From Sphingomonas sp. (GTDB lineage: Bacteria; Pseudomonadota; Alphaproteobacteria; Sphingomonadales; Sphingomonadaceae), in the NCBI RefSeq assembly GCF_013812825.1, contig NZ_JACCSU010000084.1:1-60326 (forward strand): a stretch of DNA of 60,326 nt, written 5' to 3'. How positions within the stretch are numbered: position 1 is the stretch's first letter; every line of letters begins with the position of its first letter. This document shows, in pieces, positions 40,107 to 49,343 of this stretch. Position numbers and translations under genes: made by a program. Under the pieces are notes generated by a model. That model saw nothing but the letters and a program-made list of their open reading frames with translations, was not told the DNA's origin and searched no databases.

Positions 40107-41510
40107 GTGACCACTCGCCGCGATGTGATGAAGCTCGCCGCGCTCGGCCTCTCGGGCCTTGCGACGGGCTGCGTCGGCATGACCCCGCGGCCGCGCCCGG
40201 AGGCGGCGGTCAATGCCTTCCTCGACGACGTCCAGCGGCGCGCGTTCCAGTTCTTCTGGGACACCACCAACCCCGCCAACGGCCTCGCCCGCGACCGCTA
40301 TCCGACGCCGTCCTTCGCCAGCATGGCAGCGGTCGGCTTCGCGCTCACCGCATACCCGATCGGCGTGCATCGTCGGTTCGTCAGCCGCGCGGCCGCCGCC
40401 GAGCGGACGCTGGCGACGCTGCGTTTCCTGGCGAACGCTCCGCAAGGTGACGCGCCGTCCGGAATGACGGGGCACAAGGGTTTCTTCTACCATTTCGTCG
40501 ACATGGAACGCGGCGCCCGGTTCGAGCAGACCGAGCTGTCGACGGTCGACACCGCGCTGCTTCTTGGCGGCATCCTGTTCGCGCAGGGATTCTTCGATCA
40601 GCCGGCCGAGAGGGAAATCCGCGACCTCGCCGACCGGATCTACGCTCGGGTCGACTGGCGCTGGAGCCAGGCGCGTCCGCCGACGGTGGCGCTCGGCTGG
40701 AGCCCAGAGAAGGGCCACCTGCCCTACGACTGGATCGCCTACAGCGAGGCGATGCTGGTCTACCTCCTCGCGCTCGGCTCGCCGACCCACGCGCTCGGCC
40801 CGCAAAGCTGGCAGGCATGGTCGGCCGGGCTGCCCAAGCATTGGGGGACGCAAGAGGGGCAGCAACTGGTCCGCTTCGGCCCGCTGTTCGGGCACCAGTA
40901 CAGCCATATCTGGGTCGACTTTCGCGGCATCCGCGACGCCTTCATGCGCGAGAAGGGTCTCGATTATTTCGAGAACAGCCGCCGCGCGACTCTCGCCCAG
41001 CACGCTTATGCGTTGCGCAATCCGATGCAGTGGAAAGGCTACGGGCCGCGCTTGTGGGGGCTTACGGCTTGCGATGGGCCGGCCGACGTCACGGTCCAGG
41101 TGGAAGGCCGGACCCGCACCTTTCGAACCTACTCGGCGCGTGGTCCAGGAGATTTCGACGACGGCACGATCGCTCCGACCGCGGTCGGCGGGTCCGTGCC
41201 GTTCGCGCCCGACCTGTGCATTCCAACGCTCATGGCCATGCGCGCCGATCACGGCGACCATCTCTACGGGCAATATGGCTTCCTCGATTCGGTCAATCTC
41301 ACTGTCCCACCGACCGTGCCGCTGAAGCACGGCCGCCACGTGCCTGGACGCGGCTGGTACGACGGCGATTATCTCGGCATCGATCAGGGCCCGATCCTGG
41401 CGATGATCGAGAACCACCGCAGCGGTCTCATCTGGGACGTGATGCGATCCAATGCGCATATCCGCCGCGGGCTCCAGAGGGCCGGCTTCACCGGCGGCTG
41501 GCTCGCATGA
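40107..41510 (+). CDS. GH144-like glucanase, Tat lipoprotein
   Basis: This is a 467-residue protein from the GTG at 40107 (GGAG six bases upstream). The N-terminus combines a twin-arginine motif with a lipobox (TTRRDVMKLAALGLSGLATG then Cys), so it is exported folded and lipid-anchored. The rest follows the glucoamylase-like (alpha/alpha)6 family GH144: FQFFWDTTNPANGLARDR, SMAAVGFALTAYPIGVHRRF, ELSTVDTALLLGGILFAQGF, PLFGHQYSHIWVDFRGIRD and YFENSRRATLAQHAYALRNP. Characterised GH144 enzymes cut beta-1,2-glucan. The exact substrate here is inferred. Confidence 0.85.
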   Translation: MTTRRDVMKLAALGLSGLATGCVGMTPRPRPEAAVNAFLDDVQRRAFQFFWDTTNPANGLARDRYPTPSFASMAAVGFALTAYPIGVHRRFVSRAAAAERTLATLRFLANAPQGDAPSGMTGHKGFFYHFVDMERGARFEQTELSTVDTALLLGGILFAQGFFDQPAEREIRDLADRIYARVDWRWSQARPPTVALGWSPEKGHLPYDWIAYSEAMLVYLLALGSPTHALGPQSWQAWSAGLPKHWGTQEGQQLVRFGPLFGHQYSHIWVDFRGIRDAFMREKGLDYFENSRRATLAQHAYALRNPMQWKGYGPRLWGLTACDGPADVTVQVEGRTRTFRTYSARGPGDFDDGTIAPTAVGGSVPFAPDLCIPTLMAMRADHGDHLYGQYGFLDSVNLTVPPTVPLKHGRHVPGRGWYDGDYLGIDQGPILAMIENHRSGLIWDVMRSNAHIRRGLQRAGFTGGWLA

Positions 41511-42763
41511 GGCTGTGGCTGCTCGCGGTGCTGCTGCTGTTCGGCTGCGCCGGCCGCGACGACGGGCGGGAGGTCGTCAAATTCTGGGCGATGGGACGCG
41601 AGGGCGAAGTGGTCGCCGAACTCATTCCGGAATTCGAACGGCTGCACCCCAACATCCGTATCGAGCTGCAGCAGATCCCGTGGAGCGCGGCGCACGAGAA
41701 GTTGCTCACCGCCTTCGCCGGGCGGGTCACGCCGGACATCGCCCAGCTTGGCTCGAGCTGGGTGCCGGAGCTGGTAGCACTGGGAGCGCTCGAGCCGCTC
41801 GACAAAGCGATCGCGGCTTCAAGCAGCGTTCCGGCCGACGATTTCTTTGCCGGCATCTGGGGCGGCAATGCGATCGATGGCCGCACCTGGGGCGTCCCCT
41901 GGTACGCCGACACCCGGATCCTCTTTTATCGAAGCGACCTTCTGCGAGCCGCCGGCTATCCCGAGGTTCCCGATAATTGGGCGGACTGGGTCAAGGCGAT
42001 GCGGGCGATCAAGCAGCGCGGCGCGCCCCGCGACTATGCGATCTTTCTGCCGATCAACGAGTACGAGCCGCTGCTCGCCTTCGGGCTCCAGCAGCCCGAG
42101 CCGCTGCTGCGCGGCGGCGGGCGCTACGGCAATTTCGAATCGCCCGGTTTCGTCCGTGCCTCGAACTTCTATTTCGGCCTGTTCGATCAAGGCTTGGCGC
42201 CGCGGGCAACCAACACCCAGATCTCGAACATTCACGATGAGTTCGCCAAGGGCCATTTCACGTTCGTGATCACCGGCCCGTGGAACATCGGCGAGTTCAA
42301 GCGGCGGATGCCGCCCGAGCGGCAGGACGACTGGATGACCGCGCCGCTGCCGGGGCCGGCCGGTCCGGGCTTGTCGATCGCCGGCGGATCGAGCCTGGCG
42401 ATCTTCGCGCGCTCGAAGCGCAAGGCGGCGGCCTGGAAGCTGGTCGAATATCTGTCGCGGCCCGAGGTCCAGGTGCGGTTTTTCGAGCTGACCGGCGACC
42501 TGCCGCCGAGGCGCAGCGCGTGGGCCGCCCCGCTGCTCGCCAGCGACCGCTATGCCAAGGCCTTCAAGGACCAGCTCGAGCGGACCGAGGCGCCTCCGGC
42601 GGTGCCGGAATGGGAGCGGATTGGCCAGCAGATGCGGATCGTCTCGGAACGCGCGGTCGCCGGGCAGATCACTCCGGCGCAATTCCGGGCGACGCTCAAT
42701 GCGGACACCAACGCGATGCTCGAAAAGCGCCGCTGGAAGCTTGAGCGCGAGGCGGCGCAATGA
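41507..42763 (+). CDS. sugar ABC transporter substrate-binding lipoprotein
   Basis: This is a 418-residue extracellular solute-binding protein of family 1. It has a lipoprotein signal (LLAVLLLFGC) and the typical start VVKFWAMGREGEVVAELIPE. It continues with FAGRVTPDIAQLGSSWVPEL, WGVPWYADTRILFYRSDLL and FVITGPWNIGEFKRR. Its ATG overlaps the stop of the GH144-like gene (ATGA), and its own stop overlaps the first permease. It would deliver oligosaccharides to the permeases in the inner membrane. Confidence 0.93.
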   Translation: MRLWLLAVLLLFGCAGRDDGREVVKFWAMGREGEVVAELIPEFERLHPNIRIELQQIPWSAAHEKLLTAFAGRVTPDIAQLGSSWVPELVALGALEPLDKAIAASSSVPADDFFAGIWGGNAIDGRTWGVPWYADTRILFYRSDLLRAAGYPEVPDNWADWVKAMRAIKQRGAPRDYAIFLPINEYEPLLAFGLQQPEPLLRGGGRYGNFESPGFVRASNFYFGLFDQGLAPRATNTQISNIHDEFAKGHFTFVITGPWNIGEFKRRMPPERQDDWMTAPLPGPAGPGLSIAGGSSLAIFARSKRKAAAWKLVEYLSRPEVQVRFFELTGDLPPRRSAWAAPLLASDRYAKAFKDQLERTEAPPAVPEWERIGQQMRIVSERAVAGQITPAQFRATLNADTNAMLEKRRWKLEREAAQ

Positions 42764-43641
42764 CCCGCTTTTCCTCGGCCGGCTGGGCCTTCGCGGCCCC
42801 GGCGCTGATCATGCTCAGCCTGTTCTTCTTCATCCCGGTGCTGCTCGCCTTTGCCCTCAGCCTGACCGATTTCGACCTCTACGCGCTGGCCGATGTGGAC
42901 GACCTGCGGTTCATCGGCCTGGGGAATTATGGCGAGCTGTTGCAGACGCCCTTGTTCTGGAAGGCGCTCGGCAACACCTTTTATTTCGTGGTGGTCGGAG
43001 TGCCGCTGTCGATCGCATTGTCGCTCGGTGCGGCGATGTTGTTGAACGGGATCGCCTCGGCGCTGGTCGGCTTTTTCCGAACGGCCTTGTTCGCGCCCGT
43101 GGTCACCACCCTGGTCGCGGTGGCGGTGATCTGGCGATACCTGCTGCACACCCGCTACGGGATGATCAATTACGGCCTCGAGGGTCTCGGGGTGGATCCC
43201 GTCGACTGGCTCGGCGACCCGAACTGGGCGATGCCGGCGATCATCTTCTTCGCGGTGTGGAAGAACTTCGGCTACAACATGGTGATCCTGCTTGCCGGGC
43301 TCCAGACGATCCCGAACGATCTCTACGAAGCGGCACGGATCGACGGAGCCAACGGCTGGCAGCGCTTTCTCCACGTCACTCTGCCCGGGCTCGGGCCGAT
43401 GCTCCTGCTGGTCTCGATCCTGACCATGGCGGGCTATTTCCAGCTGTTCGCCGAACCCTATGTGATGACCCAGGGAGGCCCGGTCGAAAGCACCGTCAGC
43501 GTGCTCTATTTCATGTACGAGCAGGGCTTCAAATGGTGGAACCTGGGCTTCGCGTCGGCGGTCGCCTTCATCCTGTTCGTGATCATGTTCGTGATCACCG
43601 CGATCCAGTACCGGCTGGCCAGGGCGCGGGGAGTCGCCTGA
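42760..43641 (+). CDS. sugar ABC transporter permease 1
   Basis: This is a 293-residue MalF-type permease with six hydrophobic segments. The EAA loop reads YEAARIDGANGWQRFLHVTL. The ATG overlaps the stop of the binding protein (ATGA). It pairs with the next gene product to form the membrane pore. Confidence 0.93.
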   Translation: MTRFSSAGWAFAAPALIMLSLFFFIPVLLAFALSLTDFDLYALADVDDLRFIGLGNYGELLQTPLFWKALGNTFYFVVVGVPLSIALSLGAAMLLNGIASALVGFFRTALFAPVVTTLVAVAVIWRYLLHTRYGMINYGLEGLGVDPVDWLGDPNWAMPAIIFFAVWKNFGYNMVILLAGLQTIPNDLYEAARIDGANGWQRFLHVTLPGLGPMLLLVSILTMAGYFQLFAEPYVMTQGGPVESTVSVLYFMYEQGFKWWNLGFASAVAFILFVIMFVITAIQYRLARARGVA

Positions 43642-44465
43642 TGCGAAGCTCGCGGCTCGCCCGGTCGATGCGGATCCTGCTCCTCGTCATTCTCGCCGGC
43701 TTCGCTTTGTTCCCGTTGCTGTGGATGCTTTCGGTGTCGCTGATGGCGCCCGGCGAAGCGAGCCAGTTCCCGCCGCCGCTGCTTCCCGACGCGCCGGGGC
43801 TGAGCGGCTACCGGGCGCTGTTCGCGACGACTGGAATCGGCGTCTATTTCCTCAACAGCGTGATCGTCGCGACGCTCGGCACCTTGCTGTCGCTCGCCTT
43901 CAACGCGACCGCCGGTTACGCGTTTGCGAAACTCAAGTTCCGCGGGCGCGACCGAATCTTCCAGCTGCTTCTTGCGGCGCTGGTCATCCCCGCCCAGGTG
44001 GCCATGCTGCCGCTGTTCCTGATGTTGAAGGAGATTGGCCTCATCAACAGCTTCGCCGGAGTGCTCGTGCCGGTGACAGCCAGCATCTTCGGCATTTTCC
44101 TGGTTCGGCAATATGCGCTGTCGATCCCTGACGAGCTGCTCGAGGCGGCGCGCATCGACGGCGCCAGCGAGGGCCGCATCTTCCTCCAGATCGTGGTCCC
44201 CGCGCTGATGCCCATCCTGGTCACCCTGGCGCTGTTCACGTTCCTTGGTGTCTGGAACGACTTCATGTGGCCGCTGATCATCCTCACCGACCAGGACAAA
44301 TACACCCTGCCGGTCGCGCTCGCCGCATTGTCCCGCGAGCATGTCCAGGACAATGAGCTGATGATGGCGGGATCGGTCCTCACCGTCCTGCCGGTGCTGC
44401 TGCTGTTCCTGGCGCTCCAGCGCTACTACATGCAGGGCCTGCTCGCCGGGAGCGTCAAGGGGTGA
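43641..44465 (+). CDS. sugar ABC transporter permease 2
   Basis: This is a 274-residue MalG-type permease. Its ATG shares a base with the stop of permease 1 (TGATG). The EAA motif is LLEAARIDGASEGRIFLQIV, and LGVWNDFMWPLIILTD is the typical last-loop segment. Its stop overlaps the GTG of the following enzyme (GTGA). Confidence 0.93.
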   Translation: MRSSRLARSMRILLLVILAGFALFPLLWMLSVSLMAPGEASQFPPPLLPDAPGLSGYRALFATTGIGVYFLNSVIVATLGTLLSLAFNATAGYAFAKLKFRGRDRIFQLLLAALVIPAQVAMLPLFLMLKEIGLINSFAGVLVPVTASIFGIFLVRQYALSIPDELLEAARIDGASEGRIFLQIVVPALMPILVTLALFTFLGVWNDFMWPLIILTDQDKYTLPVALAALSREHVQDNELMMAGSVLTVLPVLLLFLALQRYYMQGLLAGSVKG

Positions 44466-47179
44466 CGCGCCTCGCGGCATTGCCCGCTCTCGCACTGCTG
44501 GCCGCCGCACCCGCTTCCGCTCCGATCTTCGCCGATGCGATGGAGGCGGCGGGGCCGTGGGTCGCCAAGGGATCCGACAGCGTCGCCGGTTCGAGCGCCT
44601 CGGTCCCCGGCTCGGACGGGCGGGCGGTGGAGCTTGCCTACGACTTCGGCCGAGTATCGGGCTACGCGTACATGCGCCGCCCGGTGGCGATTGCGCTGGA
44701 GGACAATTTCGAAGTCCGGTTCCGGGTCAAGGGCACCGGCGGCCGCAACGACTTCCAGATGAAGCTGACCAACGGCGACAATGTCTGGTGGAAGGTCTGG
44801 CGCAATTTCCGGCCGCCCGAACAATGGCAGGAAGTCGTGGTCCCGGCGGGCGAGATCGGCTTCGCCTGGGGGCCGACCGAGGACAAGATCCTGCGACGCG
44901 CCGACGGCATCGAATTCGTCGTCGCCCGCAATCGCGACGGCGGGGCCGGACGAATCGCGATCGACGAGCTTCGAATTGTCCCGCTCCCCGGCGTCCGAAC
45001 GTCCGTTCGTCCGCCGGAAAACTCCGCCAACGACCGGATCGCCGCACTTGCCAAAGCGAGCCCGCGCGGAGCCTTCCCGCGAGCCTTCATCGGCGAGCAG
45101 CCGTACTGGACCCTGGCGGGCAGCGACGGCGGCAAGGTCGCCGCGCTGATCAGCGAGGATGCGGCGATCGAGCCCGCCAAGGGCAGCTATTCCATCGAGC
45201 CGGTGGTGATCGACGGCGGCCGTCGGTTCAGTTGGGCAAACGTCCCGCAAAGCCACTCGCTCGCCGACGGCAAGCTGCCGATCCCGTCGGTGAGCTGGTC
45301 AGCGCCGGGCTTTCGACTCGACACGACGCTGCTTGCCGACAGCGCCGGACGCTCGGCGCTTGCCCGCTATGCGCTGACCAACCTTTCGGGCGGACGGCGA
45401 ACGATCGAGCTGCGGCTCGGGATTCGTCCCTGGCAGGTCAACCCGCCGGCGCAGTTTCTCGCCCAGCAGGGAGGCGCGAGCCCCATCTCCAGGATCGTTC
45501 GAAACGGCACTCGGATCGAGATTACCCAGCCGCAGACCGAGGGGGACCCACCGCTCAAGCGCGTGCTGATCGCCAGCCGCCCGCCCGACTCGGCAACGGT
45601 CGCGTCGCTGCCCGGCAAGGACATGGCCACCGCCGACCTCGTCTACCGATTCGAGCTCGGGCCGGGGGCAAGCGACCAAATTGTCCTGACCATGCCCGGC
45701 AAGGTCGTGCCGCCCTCCTGGGACCGGGCGTTTGCCGCCACCCGTTCGCATTGGCGCGATGTGCTTGGCCGAGTGACACTGCGAGTCCCGCCATCCAAGC
45801 AGGCCGTCGCCGACACGCTGGCGACCGCCTTCTCGCACATTCTCACCAGCCGCGACGGACCCATGCTCAAGCCTGGAACGCGCAGCTACGACCGCGCGTG
45901 GATCCGCGACGGCGCGATGATGTCCGAGGCGCTGCTTCGAATGGGCCGGGCCGACGTCGCCCGAGCCTTCGCCGACTGGTACCGGCCCAACCTGTTCAGC
46001 AGCGGCAAGGTCCCGTGCTGCGTCGACTTTCGCGGTGCCGACCCGGTGCCGGAAAACGACAGCCACGGCGAATATATTTTCCTCGTCAACCAGCTCTATC
46101 GCTTCACGGGTGACCGGCCCGCGCTCGAACGCGACTGGCCCTCGGTGCTCGCCGCGACGCGCTACATGGACCAGCTTCGGTTGAGCGAGCGGACTCCGGC
46201 GAACCTGACGCCGGAACGCCGGATGCTTTACGGGCTGATGCCGCCGTCGATCAGCCATGAAGGCTATTCGGCGAAGCCCCAGTACAGCCTGTGGGACGAT
46301 TTCTGGGCGCTCCGCGGGTACCGCGACGCCGCCGAAATCGCGCGGGTTCTCGGCAAGCCGGAGGCGGCGGACATCGCCGCGTCGCGCGACCAGATCGCCG
46401 CCGATCTTCACGCCGCGATCCTCGCCGCGCGCGACCGCTGGAAAATCGACTTCATCCCCGGAGCGACCAGCCTCGGCGACTTCGACGCAACCTCGACCAC
46501 CATCGCTCTCGACCCGGGCAACGAGCAGTCGCGGCTCGATCCGAAAATGCTGGAGGCGACCTTCGAGCGCTACTGGCGAGAGTTCCAGACGCGCGCTTCG
46601 GGGGCCCGGCCGTGGAAGGATTACACGCCCTACGAGACCCGCACGATCGGCAGCTTCGTCCGACTGGGATGGCGGGACCGGATCGATCCCTTGCTCGACT
46701 TCTTCATGGCCAGCCGCCGCCCGGCGGAGTGGAACCAGTGGGCCGAGATCGTCGGCCGCGAAACGCGCGAGATCCGCTTCATCGGCGACATGCCGCATGC
46801 CTGGGTGGCGTCCGACTTCGTCCGCGGCGTGCTCGACATGTTCGCGTGGGAGCGGCGCGATGATTCGGCGCTGGTGCTCGGCGGCGGGCTCTCGGCGGAC
46901 TGGCTGGCCGGCAAGGGCTCCAGGATCGCCGGGCTGGCAACGCCATATGGCCAACTCGACTTTTCAATCCGGGGCGATCACCGGCATCTGACGGCAACGA
47001 TCGGCGGCGGAGCACGCCCGCCGGGAGGCTTCGTTCTCCACTGGCCCTATCGAACCCGGCCCCCTAGGGCGCGGGTCGATGGACGGGTCGTGCCGTGGCG
47101 CAACGGCGCGCTCAACCTTGCCGCGACAGGCAACCCCATCCGGATAGAAGTCGGGCAAAGAACAGGAACCCCGAAATGA
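44462..47179 (+). CDS. large exported (alpha/alpha)6 glycosidase-like protein
   Basis: This is a 905-residue protein from the GTG at 44462. It begins with a signal peptide (LPALALLAAAPASA). Residues about 25-175 form a beta-sandwich carbohydrate-binding-like module (DNFEVRFRVKGTGGRNDFQM; NVWWKVWRNFRPPEQWQEVV). From about 430 a helical-barrel catalytic domain follows, with DRAWIRDGAMMSEALLRMG, VPENDSHGEYIFLVNQLYRF, YSLWDDFWALRGYRDAAEIA and FIGDMPHAWVASDFVRGVLD. Asp/Glu residues in these segments are candidate catalysts. I do not recognise it as an established CAZy family. Its place between sugar permease and GH1 implies glycan breakdown. Confidence 0.75.
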   Translation: MTRLAALPALALLAAAPASAPIFADAMEAAGPWVAKGSDSVAGSSASVPGSDGRAVELAYDFGRVSGYAYMRRPVAIALEDNFEVRFRVKGTGGRNDFQMKLTNGDNVWWKVWRNFRPPEQWQEVVVPAGEIGFAWGPTEDKILRRADGIEFVVARNRDGGAGRIAIDELRIVPLPGVRTSVRPPENSANDRIAALAKASPRGAFPRAFIGEQPYWTLAGSDGGKVAALISEDAAIEPAKGSYSIEPVVIDGGRRFSWANVPQSHSLADGKLPIPSVSWSAPGFRLDTTLLADSAGRSALARYALTNLSGGRRTIELRLGIRPWQVNPPAQFLAQQGGASPISRIVRNGTRIEITQPQTEGDPPLKRVLIASRPPDSATVASLPGKDMATADLVYRFELGPGASDQIVLTMPGKVVPPSWDRAFAATRSHWRDVLGRVTLRVPPSKQAVADTLATAFSHILTSRDGPMLKPGTRSYDRAWIRDGAMMSEALLRMGRADVARAFADWYRPNLFSSGKVPCCVDFRGADPVPENDSHGEYIFLVNQLYRFTGDRPALERDWPSVLAATRYMDQLRLSERTPANLTPERRMLYGLMPPSISHEGYSAKPQYSLWDDFWALRGYRDAAEIARVLGKPEAADIAASRDQIAADLHAAILAARDRWKIDFIPGATSLGDFDATSTTIALDPGNEQSRLDPKMLEATFERYWREFQTRASGARPWKDYTPYETRTIGSFVRLGWRDRIDPLLDFFMASRRPAEWNQWAEIVGRETREIRFIGDMPHAWVASDFVRGVLDMFAWERRDDSALVLGGGLSADWLAGKGSRIAGLATPYGQLDFSIRGDHRHLTATIGGGARPPGGFVLHWPYRTRPPRARVDGRVVPWRNGALNLAATGNPIRIEVGQRTGTPK

Positions 47180-48519
47180 TCGAATTTCCCGACGGCTTCC
47201 TGTGGGGCGCGGCGACATCGGCCTCCCAGATCGAAGGATCGCCGCTCGCCGACGGCGCCGGGGCGAGCATCTGGCAGCGGTTCGTGCACACGCCCGGGCT
47301 GACTCATGACGGCGACACCGGCGATGTCGCCTGCGACCATTACAATCGCTACCGCGAAGACGTTGACCTGATGCGATCCCTGGGCCTCAATGCCTACCGC
47401 TTCAGCATCAATTGGGGCCGAGTTCTCCCGCAGGGCACCGGACGGGTCAACGAGGCCGGCCTGGAATTCTACGAGCGGCTTGTCGACGCCCTGCTCGAGG
47501 CTGGCATCGAGCCGCTGGCGACGCTCTATCACTGGGACTTGCCGGCCGCGCTCGACGACCGCGGCGGCTGGCTGAACGGCGAGATCGCCGACTGGTTCGC
47601 CGATTATGCCGAAGTGATGTTCCGGCGGCTTGATGGCCGGGTGAAAAAGTGGGCGACTCTCAACGAGCCCTGGGTGATCACGGACGGAGGCTATCTGCAC
47701 GGGGCGCTGGCGCCCGGTCACAAGAACCTGTTCGAGACTCCGATTGCGTCGCGAAACCTGATGCTTGCCCACGGCGCCGCGGTGAAGCGCTACCGCCAGG
47801 TCGGCGCGCACGACATCGGGATCGTCGTCAATCTCGAACCCAAATATCCAGCCTCGGACAAATCGGCGGACCGGAGCGCCGCCGAACGCTCAGCCGCCTA
47901 CATGAACCATCAGTATCTCGACCCGGCCTTCGGGCTCGGCTGCCCCGACTCGATGGCGGAAATTTTCGGCGCCGGCTGGCGGGAGTGGACAGCGGACGAG
48001 CTGGAGCTCGCCTCGCAGCCCACCGATTGGCTTGGGGTCAATTATTACACCCGCGGAGTCATGAAGCACGATCCGTCGAGCTGGCCGGTCAAGGCAAACT
48101 ACGCGCGCCAGCCGGGCAGCACCTACACCGACACCGGCTGGGAGGTCTTCGAGCGAGGCCTGACCGAGACTCTGCTGTGGGTGAAGGAACGCTACGGTAA
48201 CCCGCCTGTCTACATCACCGAGAACGGGTCGGCCTTCTACGACCCGCCCGTCGCGGACAATGGGCGGGTCCAGGACCCGTTGCGGATCGATTATCTGAAG
48301 CGTCATTTGCGCGCGGTGCACGAGGCGATCCGGCAAGGCGCGGATGTCCGCGGTTACATGGCCTGGTCGCTGCTCGACAACCTTGAGTGGTCGCTGGGAT
48401 TTTCCAAACGCTTCGGCATCGTTCATGTGAATTTCGAAACCCAGGAGCGGACTCCCAAAGACAGCGCTCGCTTCTATTCCGCCGTCATCTCTAGCAACGG
48501 TGGCGCCCTGGCTGACTGA
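47176..48519 (+). CDS. GH1 beta-glucosidase
   Basis: This is a 447-residue family 1 glycosidase. Its ATG overlaps the previous stop (ATGA). The acid/base is in TLNEPWVI (about 162), the nucleophile in YITENGSAF (about 348), and the N-terminus shows the signature FPDGFLWGAATSASQIEGSP. No signal peptide is present, so it acts in the cytoplasm on imported disaccharides or short beta-glucosides and releases glucose. It is the last gene of the operon. Confidence 0.95.
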   Translation: MIEFPDGFLWGAATSASQIEGSPLADGAGASIWQRFVHTPGLTHDGDTGDVACDHYNRYREDVDLMRSLGLNAYRFSINWGRVLPQGTGRVNEAGLEFYERLVDALLEAGIEPLATLYHWDLPAALDDRGGWLNGEIADWFADYAEVMFRRLDGRVKKWATLNEPWVITDGGYLHGALAPGHKNLFETPIASRNLMLAHGAAVKRYRQVGAHDIGIVVNLEPKYPASDKSADRSAAERSAAYMNHQYLDPAFGLGCPDSMAEIFGAGWREWTADELELASQPTDWLGVNYYTRGVMKHDPSSWPVKANYARQPGSTYTDTGWEVFERGLTETLLWVKERYGNPPVYITENGSAFYDPPVADNGRVQDPLRIDYLKRHLRAVHEAIRQGADVRGYMAWSLLDNLEWSLGFSKRFGIVHVNFETQERTPKDSARFYSAVISSNGGALAD

Positions 48520-48640
48520 ATGTCCCCAAAGCGGAAACCAACGGCATCGCGCCTCGAAAAAAGTGGGAAAATGTCGCCGCGCAGACGAAAGCCGAATCGA
48601 CGATGCACGCACCTAAGCTGTTGAATTATAAGGAGAAAAA

Positions 48641-48715
48641 TGGTGGGCGTGGCAAGGATTGAACTTGCGACCCCTGCGATGTCAACACAGTGCTCTACCA
48701 CTGAGCTACACGCCC
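48641..48715 (-). tRNA. tRNA-Val (GAC)
   Basis: The 75-base minus-strand sequence folds as a full cloverleaf with encoded CCA. The acceptor is GGGCGTG with CACGCCC, the D stem GCTC/GAGC, and the anticodon stem CTGTG/CGCAG around TTGACAT. The T stem is GCAAG/CTTGC with loop TTCAATC. The anticodon GAC reads GUC valine codons. Its 3' end faces the accessory region. Confidence 0.97.
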
Positions 48716-48839
48716 ACTCGGGCCGCATTTAGGCAGCGGGGACCAAACGCGCAACCCGGCCACATTGGCTGGAAACCCAATCGAAAACGCATCGCGCCCG
48801 GCACGGATTTATTCCGGGCCGGAGCGATTCAATTCCGCC

Positions 48840-48864
48840 TCGATCAAAGTAGCACTTTGATCGA
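48840..48864 (-). terminator. perfect hairpin after cpdR
   Basis: TCGATCAAAGT and its complement form an 11-bp stem around AGC, three bases beyond the cpdR stop. There is no T run, so it may stop transcription weakly or mark the mRNA end. Confidence 0.55.
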
Positions 48865-48866
48865 AA

Positions 48867-49244
48867 CTACAATCGCCCGTGCTGGTCCTCGGTCTGGAAG
48901 ATGCGGTCGACCTCGGCGACGAGGTCCTTCAAATGGAACGGCTTGGACAGCAGCTTGGCCTCGGGCGCCGTCCGACCGCCCTGGAGGGCGACCGCGGCAA
49001 AGCCGGTGATGAACATCACGCGGATCGCGGGATCGATCACCGAGGCTTTCTGGGCGAGCTCGATGCCGTCCATTTCCGGCATGACGATATCGGTCAGGAG
49101 CAGGTCGAACCGCCCCGCCTGGAGCAGCGGCATCGCCTCGGTTCCGCAGCCGACCGCCTCGACCTCATAGCCGACGCGCTGCAAGGCGCGCTGCAGATAC
49201 TCGCGCATCGACGTGTCGTCTTCCGCCAGCAATATTCTCGCCAT
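48867..49244 (-). CDS. cpdR: CpdR-type response regulator
   Basis: This is a 125-residue single receiver domain with no output domain. ILLAEDDTSMREYLQRAL at the N-terminus has the acidic pair, LLLTDIVMPEMDGIELA has the phospho-acceptor Asp (about 52), and LLSKPFHLKDLVAEVD has the conserved Lys. It most resembles CpdR, which in Caulobacter delivers substrates to ClpXP when unphosphorylated and is controlled by the CckA-ChpT relay. It has the usual neighbour, an N-formylglutamate amidohydrolase gene, divergent. Confidence 0.88.
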   Translation of the reverse strand: MARILLAEDDTSMREYLQRALQRVGYEVEAVGCGTEAMPLLQAGRFDLLLTDIVMPEMDGIELAQKASVIDPAIRVMFITGFAAVALQGGRTAPEAKLLSKPFHLKDLVAEVDRIFQTEDQHGRL

Positions 49245-49343
49245 CGCTCCATCTTATGCGCACAGCTTTTAATATTTTCTACCCGCTATTCGGCTCGCTC
49301 GGGCGTTGACCGGGGCCCATTCGTCCTAGATTGAGACGGCCCA

